NCBI RefSeq assembly: GCF_013378445.1
Contig: NZ_JABXYK010000017.1
Location: 26,943 to 90,942 of the forward strand
DNA: 64,000 nucleotides
Direction: 5' to 3'
Source: Mycoplana rhizolycopersici
GTDB taxonomy: Bacteria > Pseudomonadota > Alphaproteobacteria > Rhizobiales > Rhizobiaceae
Position 1 is the stretch's first letter. Every line of letters begins with the position of its first letter. The notes below the pieces were generated by a model. It ran no database searches. It saw only the letters and a list, made by a program, of their open reading frames with translations, and was not told the DNA's origin. The position numbers were made by a program, and so were the translations under genes. Shown here in pieces: positions 41,483 through 51,103 of the stretch.

Positions 41483-42880
41483 ATGAGTTCAAGCGTCCTC
41501 AACGCCCTTGGAAAACCGCTCTACTACAGCGCGCCCTCGACCGCGTGGTTTTCCGCGGTCGGCGCCGGGCCGATCCTGAACGGCACGACCGGCAACGATT
41601 CGTTCTGGGGCAACGCGGGCGTCGAAATTGCGATGGCCGGCGGGGCAGGCGACGACATCTATTATCTCTATTCGCCGGAGAACATCGCCTCGGAAGCATC
41701 GGGCGAGGGGATCGATACGATCTCCACCTGGATGAGCTACAGGCTGCCGGCGAACTTCGAAAACCTGACGGTCACCGGCCACGGCCGCTATGCCTTCGGC
41801 AACAGCGCGGACAACATCATTTCCGGCGGCCCCGGCGCGCAGACGCTTTACGGCGGTCGTGGCAACGATGTGCTGATCGGCGGTGGCGGGGCCGATATCT
41901 TCCTGATCGAGAAGGGGACGGGCAGCAAGCTGATCGCCGATTTCGGCGGCGACGACACCGTGCGCCTGAAGGGCTACGGCATTACCTCGTTCGAGCAGGT
42001 GCAGGCGCGCCTGACGCAGAAGGGCGACAACCTGCAACTCGATCTCGGTGGAGGCGAAAAGCTGGTCTTTGCGGGTATAACCGCCGAACAGCTGGGCGCT
42101 GGCCAGTTCGATCTCGCCATCGACAAGTCGAACATGACCCGCAGCTTCTTCGACAATTTCTCCACGCTCTGGCTCCACAACGAAAAAAGCGGAATATGGG
42201 ATGCCAGGTTTCCCTGGACGCCGGAGAGCGGCGGAACGCTGCACACCAACGGGGAACTGCAGTGGTACGTCAACCCGGCCCACGAGCCGACGCGGTCACT
42301 CAACCCTTTTTCGGTACAGAACGGCATCCTGACGATCTCGGCGGAGCGGACACCGGAGGAGATGAAGCAGGCGGTTGGTGGCTACGACTATACCTCCGGC
42401 ATCCTCACCACCCATTCCTCGTTCCAGCAGACCTACGGCTACTTCGAAATCCGCGCGGACATGCCGGACGACCGCGGCGCCTGGCCGGCGTTCTGGCTTC
42501 TGCCGGCGGACGGGAAATGGCCGCCGGAACTGGACGTGGTGGAGATGCGCGGCCAGGAGCCGCAGACGATCCACACGACGGTGCATTCCATGGAGACCGG
42601 CTCGCGCACGAGCGAGACGACTGCGACGCACATGCCTTCCACCGATGGATTTCACAATTACGGCCTGCTATGGACCGAGGACGAACTGGTCTGGTATTTC
42701 GACGACGTCCAGATTGCGCGGGCGAAGACGCCGGCGGACATGCACGATCCGATGTACATGGTCGTCAACCTCGCCGTCGGCGGCACGGCAGGACAGCCAT
42801 CCGGCGACTTCGACGACGGCGCGCAGATGAAGATCGACTATGTGCGCGCCTATGCCCTCGACGACGACTGGATCCTGTAG
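41483..42880 (+). CDS. RTX-linked GH16 endo-beta-glycanase (ExsH/EglC-like)
   Basis: A 465-residue secreted glycanase. The N-terminal ~180 residues contain glycine/aspartate RTX-type calcium repeats (GGAGDDIYYLY; SADNIISGGPGAQTLYGGRGNDVLIGGGGAD). The C-terminal half (residues ~215-465) is a GH16 domain whose catalytic signature E-L-D-V-V-E is at residues 349-354. There is no signal peptide, so type I export (PrsDE-like) is expected. The layout matches S. meliloti ExsH/EglC, which cut succinoglycan or mixed-linkage beta-glucans, but here the RTX part precedes the catalytic domain. Substrate not determined. Confidence 0.85.
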   Translation: MSSSVLNALGKPLYYSAPSTAWFSAVGAGPILNGTTGNDSFWGNAGVEIAMAGGAGDDIYYLYSPENIASEASGEGIDTISTWMSYRLPANFENLTVTGHGRYAFGNSADNIISGGPGAQTLYGGRGNDVLIGGGGADIFLIEKGTGSKLIADFGGDDTVRLKGYGITSFEQVQARLTQKGDNLQLDLGGGEKLVFAGITAEQLGAGQFDLAIDKSNMTRSFFDNFSTLWLHNEKSGIWDARFPWTPESGGTLHTNGELQWYVNPAHEPTRSLNPFSVQNGILTISAERTPEEMKQAVGGYDYTSGILTTHSSFQQTYGYFEIRADMPDDRGAWPAFWLLPADGKWPPELDVVEMRGQEPQTIHTTVHSMETGSRTSETTATHMPSTDGFHNYGLLWTEDELVWYFDDVQIARAKTPADMHDPMYMVVNLAVGGTAGQPSGDFDDGAQMKIDYVRAYALDDDWIL

Positions 42881-43029
42881 GCCGGCGTTCCTAAATAAAT
42901 GTGGCATCCGCGGCGGGGTCGTTTGACGCGCGGCGCCGTCGTCGGCAAGACTGGCCGGGATTTATAGTTGAACTTCGCCGAAAGCGGGAACGCCCGGACC
43001 GGCAGTCGTCGTGAAAGCAGTTGTGCCGG

Positions 43030-44190
43030 ATGGAACCGCGGGTGACAGGTAAGCGTGGCAAGGGGCTTGGATGGGGCGTGGGCGTCTCGGCCGCGCTGCA
43101 TGTCGCCATTGCCGCCCTTCTGTTCGTCCATCTGCCGGCCTTCGAGGTGACGCCGCCGGAGGAGGAGAGCGTCAGCGTCGAACTCGTCCCGCCCCCGGAA
43201 GAAAACGTGCCGGAGGAGGCCCAGCAGGAGCCGCCTCCGCCCGAGGAGCAGCAGGAGGAGAAGGTCGCCGAGGCACCGCCACCTCCGCCAACGCCGCCAC
43301 CGCCGCCACCACCACCCGCAGCGGAGCCCCCGGAAGAGCCGCCGCCTGAGGAAACGGCGCCGGAAGAAACGGCTGCGGAGGAAAAGCCGCCCGAAGAGCA
43401 GATGGCGGAAGAACAGCAGCAGGCAGAGGAGCAACAGCGGGCGGTCGAGCAGCTTGCCGACGGCGCGCCCATTCCGGTCCTGCGGCCCGTCCTTGAATAT
43501 GGCGACAAGGACAGCGGCGTGAAGGTGGAGACTGACGACCTGTCACCGGGCTCGCCGCTGCCGGAGGAGGAAACGGCCGACAAGCCGCCCGAGCAGCAGA
43601 CGCCGTCCGAACAGCCCGTAGCCGAAGAGCTGGCGGAAGACGCGCCCGCCACCGCGCCGGTGCCGACTCCGAGCGAGCCGGACAGTGCGGACGGGTTTCC
43701 TACGGCGCTTGCCGAGGGAGAGCCGATCGACGGCACTGCGCAGGAGGAGGCCGCTAAGGCCGACGAGCAGCCGAAGGCCGAGGACAAGACTGCCGACAAG
43801 GCCGAGGCGAGCGACGCGCCCGAGACAAAGCTTCACGAGGCGGACCGGCTCTTTTCGGAGAATGCCGCAGAGGACCCGGTTGCGAGGACGGCGATCGGCG
43901 ACCTGCCGCGAAGCGTGCGCATCGAGAGATTGTGCAGCACCGAGCTCTATGCCCAGCTCAGGCATGGTTCACCGGCCTACAATCCGGAGCTTCTGCCGTC
44001 CTATCGGCTGTCGAAGGGGACGGTGCTTGAGGTCACTCGCGCGGCGTTTCGCGCCAATACGCGCTGGTACAACCTCAGCTTCCGCTGCGAGGTGGATGAA
44101 GAGGGAACGCGGGTTGTCGCCTTTGCCTTCGACGTCGGATCGGAGGTGCCGAAAAGCGAATGGCGCAAGCGCGGTTTTCCGTCGTTATAG
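43030..44190 (+). CDS. DUF930 protein with TonB-like proline/glutamate-rich stalk
   Basis: A 386-residue inner-membrane-anchored protein. After a short basic start there is one transmembrane helix (LGWGVGVSAALHVAIAALLFV), then a long Pro/Glu/Ala-rich stalk (residues ~40-265), like the periplasm-spanning part of TonB. The C-terminal ~115 residues are the DUF930 domain (RIERLCSTELYAQLRHGSPAYNPELLPSYRL...) with conserved cysteines. I prefer ATG 43030; a TTG nine bases earlier is also possible. Function unknown; a periplasmic envelope role is likely. Confidence 0.8.
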   Translation: MEPRVTGKRGKGLGWGVGVSAALHVAIAALLFVHLPAFEVTPPEEESVSVELVPPPEENVPEEAQQEPPPPEEQQEEKVAEAPPPPPTPPPPPPPPAAEPPEEPPPEETAPEETAAEEKPPEEQMAEEQQQAEEQQRAVEQLADGAPIPVLRPVLEYGDKDSGVKVETDDLSPGSPLPEEETADKPPEQQTPSEQPVAEELAEDAPATAPVPTPSEPDSADGFPTALAEGEPIDGTAQEEAAKADEQPKAEDKTADKAEASDAPETKLHEADRLFSENAAEDPVARTAIGDLPRSVRIERLCSTELYAQLRHGSPAYNPELLPSYRLSKGTVLEVTRAAFRANTRWYNLSFRCEVDEEGTRVVAFAFDVGSEVPKSEWRKRGFPSL

Positions 44191-44300
44191 CCGGCGATCG
44201 GCGGCGAGATTTCTTGTTGGCGACACCGGCGGGGCGTATATTCAAGGTGGGCTGAGGGCACGACCGCGGCGTCTGCGGACGTACGCAGGGGAGGTGTGCC

Positions 44301-44591
44301 ATGACCACGTACATTGTTCTCATCAACTGGACGGAGCAGGGCATCAAGAACGTCCGGGACTCGCCGAAACGGCTCGACGCCGCAAAGAAGGTGATCGGCG
44401 AGATGGGCGGCTCGTTCAAGGATTTTTACCTGACAATGGGCGACTATGACATGGTTGCCGTCTGCGAGGCGCCCGATGATGCGGTAATGGCCCGCTTCGG
44501 ACTGACGCTCGCGCAGGGTGGCAATGTGCGGACCCGCACGCTCAAGGCCTTCCCCGAGAAGGCCTACCGCGAACTGATCTCGACGCTGTAA
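44301..44591 (+). CDS. GYD-domain protein
   Basis: A 96-residue protein of the GYD family, a ferredoxin-like alpha/beta fold of unknown function. The family motif is seen as LTMGDYDMVAVCEAPDD. It starts behind GGGGAGG. Its neighbours do not suggest a pathway. Confidence 0.87.
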   Translation: MTTYIVLINWTEQGIKNVRDSPKRLDAAKKVIGEMGGSFKDFYLTMGDYDMVAVCEAPDDAVMARFGLTLAQGGNVRTRTLKAFPEKAYRELISTL

Positions 44592-44650
44592 GTCCCGCCC
44601 TGGCGGCGCGGACAAGCGCAAAGCCGCTATGTATCGGGCGGCCAAACGAA

Positions 44651-44677
44651 AAGACGCCGGGCAGGGCCCGGCGTCTT
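44651..44677. terminator. Bidirectional terminator between GYD and LivK-type genes
   Basis: AAGACGCCGGGC/GCCCGGCGTCTT, a perfect 12-bp stem with an AGG loop. On the minus strand it ends in four T residues, fitting the leftward binding-protein gene. Confidence 0.85.
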
Positions 44678-44702
44678 GAGTGCTTGTGAAGGTCGCCCAG
44701 GG

Positions 44703-45809
44703 TTACTCGGCGGCAACGATCTTGCCGTCTTCCCACTTGAACAGCGAGAAGCTCGGCGAGGTGAGGTCGCCGCTTTCGCCGTAGGTGAGCTTGCCGATCG
44801 CGGTCTGGACCGGCTCGCCCGCCTTCAGCGCGGTGGCCACGGCCATGGCGTCTTCGGCGCTGCCGGCCTTCTCGATGCCGGCCTTGATCACTTCGACGGC
44901 GGCATAGGCGTTCAGTGTGAAGGCTTCCGGTGGAATGTTCGCGGCCTTGAGGACTTCGACGGCCTTGGCGGAGTCGGGGTTGTTCAGCGCGTCGATCGCG
45001 TTGGTGAAGAGCGTGCCGGCGACGGCTTCGTTACCGATCGCCCACAGTTCGGTGTTGGAAAGGCCGTCACCGCCGACGATCGTCGCCTTCACCGACATGT
45101 CCTGCAACTGACGGGCAAGAAGGCCGGCTTCGGGGTGATAGCCGCCGAAATAGATCACTTCGGCACCGTCCGCCTTGAGGCGGGTGATCAGCGCGCTGAA
45201 GTCCTTTTCGCCCGGGGTGACGCTTTCGTACAGCACCTCTGTGACGCCGCCCGCATTGAGGCCGGCCTTGAACGCGTCGGCAAGGCCCTTGCCGTAGGCG
45301 CCCTTGTCGTGGACGATTGCGATCTTCTTGTCCTTCATGTTCTTCAGGACGTGGTCGGAGGCGACGGTTGCCTGCTGGTCGTCACGGCCGCAGGTGCGCA
45401 GTACGTTGGGCAGGCCGCGCGCCGTCAGGTCGGGTGCGGTGGCCGTCGGCGTCACCATCAGCACGCCGTTCTCGGCGAGAACGTCGGATGCGGGAATGGC
45501 AACGCCCGAGGTGACCGGGCCAACGACGAAGCGGATGCCGTCGCCAACGATCTGGTTGGCGGCCGACACGCCCTGCTTGGGCTCGCCGGCATCGTCGGCA
45601 AGCTTGAGCACGACCTTCTCCCCGAGAATGCCGCCGTTCTTGTTGATCTCCGCCACGGCGGCTTCAGCGCCCTTCTTCACCTGGTCGCCATAGGCCGCGA
45701 CCGGGCCGGTCAGCGGTGCGATCACGCCGATGGTGATGTCGGCATAGGCTGCCGTCGAAAGCAGCAGCGATGCCGCAAAGGTTGCGCCGGTAAAAGACTT
45801 GAGGTTCAT
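44703..45809 (-). CDS. Branched-chain amino acid ABC transporter substrate-binding protein (LivK-type)
   Basis: A 368-residue periplasmic binding protein. It has a signal peptide ([23 protein letters not shown]) and the Leu/Ile/Val-binding N-terminus [26 protein letters not shown]. The later SNTELWAIG and INALNNPDS-like regions are typical of LivK/LivJ proteins. No permease or ATPase genes lie nearby, so it must act with a transporter encoded elsewhere. Such mRNAs are common AbcR targets; the leader reads GGGAGATGAACT just before ATG, and its GGGAG could pair with the CUCCC of AbcR. Confidence 0.92.
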   Translation of the reverse strand: MNLKSFTGATFAASLLLSTAAYADITIGVIAPLTGPVAAYGDQVKKGAEAAVAEINKNGGILGEKVVLKLADDAGEPKQGVSAANQIVGDGIRFVVGPVTSGVAIPASDVLAENGVLMVTPTATAPDLTARGLPNVLRTCGRDDQQATVASDHVLKNMKDKKIAIVHDKGAYGKGLADAFKAGLNAGGVTEVLYESVTPGEKDFSALITRLKADGAEVIYFGGYHPEAGLLARQLQDMSVKATIVGGDGLSNTELWAIGNEAVAGTLFTNAIDALNNPDSAKAVEVLKAANIPPEAFTLNAYAAVEVIKAGIEKAGSAEDAMAVATALKAGEPVQTAIGKLTYGESGDLTSPSFSLFKWEDGKIVAAE

Positions 45810-46250
45810 AGTTCATCTCCCTTGGATGGACCGCGATGGATCCTGGCGGCTGGCTGGCCGGTCGCAGGCAAGCGATCGCTCCTGCAACGGCGGGCCTAAG
45901 TGTCGCTGCGACCTTTTTGATCGAAGTGACACTTATTTGGGCATCTTAAGTAGAAAACTCGCCTGTCGCGCGCAACAAAATAACGCGCGCTTCCCGGCAA
46001 TATACAGGATGCGGGCGCTTTTGCCGCGCGCGGTGATGACGCGGCGCTGATCCGGCCTGCGACGATTGAAACCGGCGGCGAGCGGGTCCAATGTGCCGGT
46101 AGAACATCCGGCAGCGCTGCTTCAAATGTGCATGGCCGGATATGGAAATGCAGCGGGGAGAATATGAGCTTGGGGCGCAACCGTGCATTGCTTGTAAACT
46201 ACCGGAATGGCAGTGTCTGAGCCATTGGCGGCGAGCGAGGGGTCGATTTC
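45810..46250. promoter_or_regulatory. Divergent region upstream of the LivK-type gene
   Basis: No gene is visible in 441 bases. The clearest signal is an inverted repeat AAGTGTCGC/GTGACACTT at 45898-45934 (8 of 9 pairs, 19-base gap). A perfect palindrome AGCGATCGCT lies at 45871-45880. Either could be a regulator site or a leader hairpin for the leftward gene. The remainder shows nothing I can name. Confidence 0.35.
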
Positions 46251-47909
46251 ATGTCGCATCGGATGATCAAGTTCTGGGCATCGCTCTCGGTGCTGGGGCT
46301 CCTGCTCGGCGCGCTGTTCTTTGCCGCGTCGCTGACGCCAAGCCTGTTGCCGCGTACCTTCGTGACACAGGGCGTCCTTTCGGGCGTCTGCTTCGCCATC
46401 GGCTACGGTCTGGGCGTGCTGGTTGCCGCCACTTGGTCCTATCTGGAACTGCCGATGCCGGCAGGGCGTTTCTGGGGCAGGGTGCAGTTGCTTGCCGCTT
46501 TTGCATGCGCAATCGTCGTCGTGGTGTTCCTGTGGCGAGCGGCCGAATGGCAGAACTCGATCCGCACGCTGATGGAACTGCCGCCGGTCGAGACGGGGCA
46601 TCCCTTCAAGGTTGGGCTGATTGCGGTTGCGACTTTCATCGTGGTCATCGTCGTGGCACGGCTCTTTACCTTCGCCTGGCGCTCCTTCTCCCGGATGATC
46701 CAGCGCTTTGCGCCGCGGCGGGTCGCCAATCTGGTGGGCGGTCTGATCGCCGTCGTTCTCTTCTGGACCGCGGTCGAGGGCGTTCTCTTCCGCACAGCGC
46801 TGCATTCGGTCGATTCCTCGTTGCGGGCGCTGGACGAACTGATGGAGCCAGATACGCCGCAACCGACGGATCCCCGCATGACGGGAAGCGCGGCCTCGCT
46901 GGTGCCCTGGCCCGATCTCGGGCGGCGCGGCCGCGAGTTCGTCTCAGGCGGCACGGCTGAGAACGCGATCGCCTCCTTTACCGGGCAACCCGCAAAGGAA
47001 CCGGTGCGCGTCTATGTCGGGCTGAGCGGCGCACAGACTGCCGACGCGCGCGCGAAGCTCGCCCTGCAGGAACTGATCCGCACCGACGGTTTTTCGCGCA
47101 AGTACCTGGTCATCGTCACGCCGACGGGTACGGGCTGGGTCGATCCGGAAGCGATGGGGCCGCTGGAGTATCTGACCGGCGGGGACGTCGCCAGCGTGGC
47201 GATCCAGTATTCCTACCTGTCGAGCTGGCTGTCGCTGCTGGTGGAGCCCAGCTACGGCGCCGACGCGTCGCGGGCGCTGTTCCGCGAGGTCTACGCCTAC
47301 TGGAACAAGCTGCCGCGGGACGCCCGGCCGAAGCTCTATCTCTACGGGCTCAGCCTCGGCGCACTCAGCTCCGAACAGTCCACGGAACTGTTCGAGGTCA
47401 TCGGCGATCCCTATCAGGGCGCGCTCTGGGTCGGCCCCCCCTTTGAATCCCGCATCTGGCGCCGGCTGACCGCGGGGCGCAACGAGGGCACGCCGGCATG
47501 GCTGCCGCGCTTCGGCGACGGTTCCTTCGTCCGCTTCACCGCCCAGAAGGACACACTGGGCGAGGCAACGGCACCCTGGGGGCCGATGCGTGTCGTCTAC
47601 CTGCAGTATGCGAGCGATCCGGTGACCTTCTTCGACGAAGGCGCCTACCGGCGCCCGCCCGCCTGGATGGTGGGGCCGCGCGGGCCGGACGTCTCCGATG
47701 AACTGCGCTGGTATCCGTTCGTCACCTTCCTGCAGCTCGGTCTGGACATGGCGATGGCGACGACGACGCCGATGGGCTACGGCCACGTCTATGCCGGCGA
47801 ACACCATGTCGATCCGTGGATCGCCGTACTCGGCCTGGAGGGCCAATGGAGGCCGGAGGCGGTCGGCCGGCTGAAGGAGAAGTTCCGCGCGGACAGGCCG
47901 GCGGAATGA
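46251..47909 (+). CDS. Membrane alpha/beta-hydrolase family protein
   Basis: A 552-residue protein. The N-terminal ~190 residues carry about four or five transmembrane helices with a TPSLLPRTF motif; the rest is a soluble alpha/beta-hydrolase domain (Abhydrolase_9 type). The nucleophile elbow is YGLSLGAL with serine at residue ~368. The substrate is unknown; related actinobacterial and rhizobial proteins are also uncharacterised. GAGGGG precedes the ATG. Confidence 0.82.
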   Translation: MSHRMIKFWASLSVLGLLLGALFFAASLTPSLLPRTFVTQGVLSGVCFAIGYGLGVLVAATWSYLELPMPAGRFWGRVQLLAAFACAIVVVVFLWRAAEWQNSIRTLMELPPVETGHPFKVGLIAVATFIVVIVVARLFTFAWRSFSRMIQRFAPRRVANLVGGLIAVVLFWTAVEGVLFRTALHSVDSSLRALDELMEPDTPQPTDPRMTGSAASLVPWPDLGRRGREFVSGGTAENAIASFTGQPAKEPVRVYVGLSGAQTADARAKLALQELIRTDGFSRKYLVIVTPTGTGWVDPEAMGPLEYLTGGDVASVAIQYSYLSSWLSLLVEPSYGADASRALFREVYAYWNKLPRDARPKLYLYGLSLGALSSEQSTELFEVIGDPYQGALWVGPPFESRIWRRLTAGRNEGTPAWLPRFGDGSFVRFTAQKDTLGEATAPWGPMRVVYLQYASDPVTFFDEGAYRRPPAWMVGPRGPDVSDELRWYPFVTFLQLGLDMAMATTTPMGYGHVYAGEHHVDPWIAVLGLEGQWRPEAVGRLKEKFRADRPAE

Positions 47910-47967
47910 AGGTTCAGTTCGTCTAAAAACGAAACTTTAAACTTTACGAATTATCAATCTCTCGGAA

Positions 47968-48558
47968 ATGAGAGATCGATCGATGCGTTGCGTTTTTGTC
48001 GTCGTCCTCACGATGATGCTTGCTGCCTGCGGGACCGTTCCGCGGAATACCGACAATGCCTGCGCTGTTTTCGAGCAGCGCGACGGGCTGTTCGAAAACT
48101 GGGAGCGCGACGCCCGGCGTGTCGAGCGCGAATACGGCGTGCCTGTCGCAGTGCTGATGGCGACGGTCTATGCCGAATCCGGTTTCAAGCACAACGCCAA
48201 GCCGCCGCGCCGCAAGCTCCTCGGCTTCATTCCCTGGAAGCGGGTCTCCACGGCGTATGGCTACTCGCAGGCGCTCAACGGAACCTGGGACAGCTACAAG
48301 AAGCAGACCGGCCGCTGGATGGCCAAGCGCAACGACTTCGGCGATGCGATCCGCTTCATCGGCTGGTATCACAGCCAGAGCAACCGCAAGAACGGCATCC
48401 CGCTCAACGACACCTACCGCCTCTACATCGCCTACCACGAAGGGCATGCCGGTTACTCCAGGGGTAACTGGAGCGCGCCGGCGAAGGCGGGCGCAAACCG
48501 TGCCTCGAAGATGGCGTCGCGCTATTCCAAGCAATTGCGCAACTGCAGCTCCTGGTAG
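47968..48558 (+). CDS. Lipoprotein with transglycosylase SLT-like domain
   Basis: A 196-residue (or 191 from the ATG at 47983) lipoprotein: the signal ends in the lipobox LAAC, so it is lipid-anchored. The mature part has an SLT-like fold with the likely catalytic glutamate in VYAESGFKHNAKPP, followed by AYGYSQALNGTWDSYKKQ and YIAYHEGHAGYSRG. It probably cuts peptidoglycan glycan strands. It is the second SLT protein in this window. Confidence 0.83.
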   Translation: MRDRSMRCVFVVVLTMMLAACGTVPRNTDNACAVFEQRDGLFENWERDARRVEREYGVPVAVLMATVYAESGFKHNAKPPRRKLLGFIPWKRVSTAYGYSQALNGTWDSYKKQTGRWMAKRNDFGDAIRFIGWYHSQSNRKNGIPLNDTYRLYIAYHEGHAGYSRGNWSAPAKAGANRASKMASRYSKQLRNCSSW

Positions 48559-48812
48559 GGCTGTTCCTTTGCGGCAGGCTCTGCCGCTTTCTCACAAAGC
48601 ATAGTATGCTGCTTCGCCGCCAGCCGAGATTGCCTTTGCCGAACGGGCTGTGCTGATTTGCCGAAAGGACCGCGCCGCAAGCTCCCGCAACGGGGCTGGC
48701 ACGGGAGGAATGCAGTACCTTTGCGGTGACCGGGCATCCTTCTGTGCGGCTGACGCACGATCGCTCGGGCGCTTCCGATCGACCACGCGGAAGGAGGGAT
48801 CGAACCGGCGCC

Positions 48813-50984
48813 ATGACACGCGCGCAACAGGTCGGCGTCATGCTCGGTCTTGCCATCGTCGCAGCGCTGACGCTGCTGCGCAGCGACGATCCGCTGTTCT
48901 TCCGCTTCGCTCGCGAAGCGGTGTTCGACGAATACCAGCGCCTAGCACCGCGGCCGTTCGAGCAGATGCCCGTTCGGATCGTCGATATCGACGAGGCGTC
49001 GCTGAGGGTGCTGGGGCAATGGCCGTGGCCGCGCGACCGGCTGGCGCTGCTGGTCGACCGGCTGAGCGACATGGGCGTGGCGGCGATCGCTTTCGACATC
49101 CTCTTTTCCGAGCCTGATCGCCTTTCGCCGCGCAGCGTCGTGGAAGCGGTTGAGGGGATGCCCGCCGACGTGCTTGGGCGGCTGCCCGACAACGATCAGA
49201 TTTTTGCCAACTCTATTGTGAGCCGGCCGGTCGTGCTCGGTTTCGGCATATCCAACGACGGCAGTTTCCTCCCGCAGGTGAAGGCGGGGTTTGCGTTCAC
49301 GGGCGAGCCGCCGTTCGGCGCGCCGCCCATCATCAAGGCGGCAACACCGCTTCTTCCGGCATTGGAAGCCGAGGCCGCGGGGCTTGGACACATCAGCCTC
49401 GATCCGGGCAATCCCTCGCCGGTCCTGCGCACCATTCCGCTGCTGCTCAGCGACGGAACCCAGCTTTATCCGAACCTGACGCTTGAAGCGCTGCGCGTGG
49501 CGCAGGGGGCTTCCACCTACGTCCTTGCAGACGCGCCCGACAAGCCGGACACCATTACCAAGATCAAGGTGGGCGATTTCGTCGTGCCGGTGACGGCGAG
49601 GGGTGAAATCTGGCTCTACTTTTCACCCGACCGCGCCGAACGATACGTCTCGGCGGCAAGGATTCTTTCGGATACGCAGCCGCCGGAAGCGCTGCGGGAG
49701 GCGCTGCAGGGAGCGATCGTCTTCGTCGGCGCTTCCGCGGCCGGCCTGCAGGACATCCGCACGACGGCGCTCGGCCAGCACGTGCCGGGCGTGTCAATCC
49801 ATGCGCAGGCGGTGGAACAGATCCTGTCCGGCCGGTTCCTGTCGCGCCCGGACTGGGCGGACGGGCTGGAGATCGTCTCGATCGCGCTGGCAGGTCTCCT
49901 GATCGTTGCGCTCACCACCTTCCTCAGTCCGGCGATCGCGCTCGTCTTCGGGCTGACGGTAACGGTGGCGGCGCTGGCTGCGTCCTGGTTCGCCTTTCGT
50001 TATGCCGGCCTGCTGTTCGATCCGCTGGCGCCGATCGTCTGCGCCACCATCACGCATTTCTCCGCCACCGCCTTTCGAATCCTGGTCATCGACCGCGAGC
50101 GGCGCGAGGTCCGGCGGGCCTTCGGCAAGTATCTTTCCCCGGAGCTGCTCTACCGGATCGAGCACACGCACGACGCGTTGCGGCTCGGCGGCGACGAGCG
50201 CGAGTTGACCCTGATGTTCGTCGACGTGCGCGATTTCACCGGGATCAGCGAAAAGCGCGCGCCCAAGGAGGTGGTCGCCTTTCTCAACATCTTGCTGGAT
50301 GCGCTGAGCCGCGACGTGATCGCCCATGAAGGCATGCTCGACAAATTCATCGGCGACTCCATCATGGCGTTCTGGAACGCGCCCGTGGACGTGCCGGATC
50401 ACGCGCGCAAGGCGGTGCGCGCCGCACTCGCGATGCGCCGGACGCTTGCGAGCCTCAATGCCGATGACGCCTTCGGCTTCGGGCCCGGCCAGAGTGTCGC
50501 CATCGGCATCGGTATCCACACCGGGCTTGCCTGCGTCGGCAACATGGGGGCGGAGGCGCACTTTAACTATTCCGCCGTGGGCGACACGGTGAATGTCGCC
50601 GCTCGCATCGAAGCGGCCTGTAAGGAAGTCGGCTTCGACATCCTCGTCTCCGAAAGCACGGCTGCGTATCTGGGCGAGATGGCCCTGCTGGAGGCTGGCA
50701 CGCTGCCGCTGAAGGGACGGCAGTCGCGTACCCGCATCTTCGCGGTGGGAGGTGACGAGCCGGTCGCAGCGACCGGTGCTTTTGCCGACCTGCGCTTCGT
50801 CCATGATCAGCTCCTAGAGGCGCTGCGGGCCTGCGCCGCAGATGCGGCCGAGCTCGCGCATGCAGCGGGAGAGCAGTCGTCGGCAATTAACGAGGCGCTG
50901 CCGGCGTTCTACCGCCGTATCCTCCGCAGGAGCGAACACTTTCCGCGGTGTGAAGGGCAGCGGGCGGAGGAGCGTGTGGAGTAG
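48813..50984 (+). CDS. CHASE2-domain adenylate/guanylate cyclase
   Basis: A 723-residue inner-membrane class III nucleotide cyclase. A first helix (VGVMLGLAIVAALTLL) leads to a periplasmic CHASE2 sensor domain (residues ~30-340), then three closely spaced helices (~350-425). The cytoplasmic cyclase domain follows, with the metal-binding aspartate in LMFVDVRDFTG, KFIGDSIMAFW, and VGDTVNVAARIEAACKE. The signal is unknown. The purine specificity residue cannot be settled by eye. ATG 48813 is 14 bases from an AAGGAGGG, rather far. It is convergent with a FecR-domain gene. Confidence 0.88.
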   Translation: MTRAQQVGVMLGLAIVAALTLLRSDDPLFFRFAREAVFDEYQRLAPRPFEQMPVRIVDIDEASLRVLGQWPWPRDRLALLVDRLSDMGVAAIAFDILFSEPDRLSPRSVVEAVEGMPADVLGRLPDNDQIFANSIVSRPVVLGFGISNDGSFLPQVKAGFAFTGEPPFGAPPIIKAATPLLPALEAEAAGLGHISLDPGNPSPVLRTIPLLLSDGTQLYPNLTLEALRVAQGASTYVLADAPDKPDTITKIKVGDFVVPVTARGEIWLYFSPDRAERYVSAARILSDTQPPEALREALQGAIVFVGASAAGLQDIRTTALGQHVPGVSIHAQAVEQILSGRFLSRPDWADGLEIVSIALAGLLIVALTTFLSPAIALVFGLTVTVAALAASWFAFRYAGLLFDPLAPIVCATITHFSATAFRILVIDRERREVRRAFGKYLSPELLYRIEHTHDALRLGGDERELTLMFVDVRDFTGISEKRAPKEVVAFLNILLDALSRDVIAHEGMLDKFIGDSIMAFWNAPVDVPDHARKAVRAALAMRRTLASLNADDAFGFGPGQSVAIGIGIHTGLACVGNMGAEAHFNYSAVGDTVNVAARIEAACKEVGFDILVSESTAAYLGEMALLEAGTLPLKGRQSRTRIFAVGGDEPVAATGAFADLRFVHDQLLEALRACAADAAELAHAAGEQSSAINEALPAFYRRILRRSEHFPRCEGQRAEERVE

Positions 50985-51103
50985 CAGGTGCGGGAGGCCG
51001 ACGTCGCTGCGGTCGCCGCCCGGCGATCCCTCTCGCAATTTTCGCCAGTGCCGCACGTCTTCAGGGTTGGCAAGATCGCTTGTCTACCGCCCGTTTGCCG
51101 AAA

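Noticed and set aside
42891..43799. A Ser/Gly/Ala-rich 302-residue frame opposite the DUF930 gene
   Set aside because: It is the reverse reading of the Pro/Glu-rich stalk; low complexity and no ribosome binding site.
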